DNA of 5,487 nt, from NCBI GenBank assembly GCA_902465145.1, contig CABQMD010000074.1, positions 1-5,487 on the forward strand. Direction: 5' to 3'. Below the pieces are notes generated by a model. That model had not been told where the DNA came from, ran no database searches, and saw only the letters and a program-made list of their open reading frames with translations. A program made the position numbers and the translations under genes. This document shows, piece after piece, positions 4,814-5,487 of this stretch (positions are counted from its first letter, which is position 1; every line of letters starts with the position of its first letter). The stretch is from an uncultured Succinatimonas sp. (GTDB lineage: Bacteria > Pseudomonadota > Gammaproteobacteria > Enterobacterales > Succinivibrionaceae).

Positions 4814-5487
4814 ATGACTGAAAACAACAGCATCAATCTGCTAAACAAAACATTCGACGTTATTGAACTGCTCTCAGGATCCGGACGTGAAATGGGAGTA
4901 AGCGAGATAAGCAGGCGCCTTAACATGGTAAAAAGCGGAACTTTCCGCATCCTAAATACCTTAAAAGAACGCGATTTGGTGTATCAGAATCCTTCGAATA
5001 AATGTTACGGTCTCGGTCTTAAATTCTATTTCATAGGCTCGGCTGCTCAGGCGGGTTTGCCTTTGTGTACGGTTGCCAAAAAACATTTGGATGCACTTTC
5101 CATCACCTACGAAGAAAGCATCGAACTGTCAATTCCCTATACCCAATATTCTTCGGTTCCCAGTTGCCTTGTGGTTTCCTCAGGAACCAACCTTACATCT
5201 TTTCAACGCTCGCAATCTCTTTTAAGACCATTGCATGCAACTTCATCAGGAAAATGTCTTTTAGCATTTTCTTCAGAATCAGAGGTCAAATCGTACAAGG
5301 GTTACGAATTAAAGCAATTTACGTCAAAAACCGTCACGTCATGGTCCGTGCTTGAGGAAGAACTTTTAAAAATACGCGATTGCGGATATTGCGTATGTTG
5401 CGGAGAATATGTCGATCACATAAACGGGATTGCCGTACCGGTGTACGATTCAATGCATTCTTTACTGGGAGCTCTCAGCATCTCAGG
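4814..5487 (+). CDS. IclR-family transcriptional regulator, C-terminus cut off by window edge
   Basis: This is a DNA-binding regulator that usually senses a pathway intermediate and controls the neighbouring catabolic genes. I translated 224 residues without a stop; family members have about 250-270, so only the tail is missing. The N-terminal winged helix-turn-helix spans about 9-68, with VSEISRRL (29-36), the recognition helix around VKSGTFRILNTL (39-50) and the wing ending CYGLGLKF (64-71). The effector domain shows LRPLHATSSGKCLLAF (137-152), the family's most typical stretch, and GIAVPVYD (205-212) leading to LGALSIS. The family's usual GYAVDDEE segment is replaced by a Cys-rich GYCVCCGEY (191-199). 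ATG 4814 is the first start after the in-frame TAA at 4748, and no Shine-Dalgarno sequence is visible before it. It is divergent from the TRAP operon, like YiaJ in E. coli, and probably regulates it. Confidence 0.92.
   Translation, partial: MTENNSINLLNKTFDVIELLSGSGREMGVSEISRRLNMVKSGTFRILNTLKERDLVYQNPSNKCYGLGLKFYFIGSAAQAGLPLCTVAKKHLDALSITYEESIELSIPYTQYSSVPSCLVVSSGTNLTSFQRSQSLLRPLHATSSGKCLLAFSSESEVKSYKGYELKQFTSKTVTSWSVLEEELLKIRDCGYCVCCGEYVDHINGIAVPVYDSMHSLLGALSIS

Noticed and set aside
5065..5355. 96-codon plus-strand open frame within the regulator
   Set aside because: It lies in a different frame from the IclR reading frame, which carries all family motifs without interruption.
1..5487. Mobile elements, CRISPR arrays, tRNA or rRNA genes, attachment sites
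   Set aside because: I found no transposase fragments, regularly spaced repeats, tRNA-like cloverleaf sequence or terminal repeats. Almost all the DNA is accounted for by six intact reading frames and one control region.

Overview
The window holds most of a carbohydrate-catabolism locus. A five-gene operon on the minus strand (positions 4597 down to 1) is read divergently from an IclR-type regulator on the plus strand (4814 to the right edge). In transcription order the operon encodes a TRAP substrate-binding protein (DctP), the small membrane subunit (DctQ), the large membrane subunit (DctM), a class II (FucA/AraD-type) aldolase-family enzyme and an FGGY carbohydrate kinase. The kinase runs off the left edge after 383 codons. 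The regulator runs off the right edge after 224 codons.

The organism is probably a Gram-negative bacterium, most likely a gammaproteobacterium. The evidence is the three-part TRAP transporter with a periplasmic-type binding protein, strong AGGAGG-like ribosome binding sites, a CRP-like site in the control region, and a layout like the enterobacterial yia locus (divergent IclR regulator, TRAP transporter, FGGY kinase, class II aldolase-fold enzyme). GATC is unusually frequent (about 51 copies counted by eye), which fits a Dam-methylating lineage but does not prove it. I cannot name a genus.

Region by region on the + strand: 1-1150 FGGY kinase (minus, partial); 1152-1763 class II aldolase-family protein (minus); 1763-3046 dctM (minus); 3048-3545 dctQ (minus); 3546-3574 short AT-rich gap; 3575-4597 dctP (minus); 4598-4813 divergent control region; 4814-5487 iclR-family regulator (plus, partial). 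The dctQ/dctM and aldolase/kinase junctions have one-base gaps, and dctM/aldolase overlap as TAATG, so these genes are probably translationally coupled.

How they work together (inference): DctP binds an extracellular ligand, probably a carboxylate because the family's conserved arginine is present. DctQM imports it with Na+. One or more enzymes outside the window convert it to a kinase substrate, the FGGY kinase phosphorylates it, and the class II enzyme cleaves, epimerises or decarboxylates the phosphorylated product. The IclR protein probably controls the operon through a perfect 19-bp palindrome at 4632-4650, 35 bases before the dctP start. The substrate is unknown, and both enzymes differ from textbook members of their families at positions near the active site. 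I see no mobile element, RNA gene, CRISPR array or attachment site.
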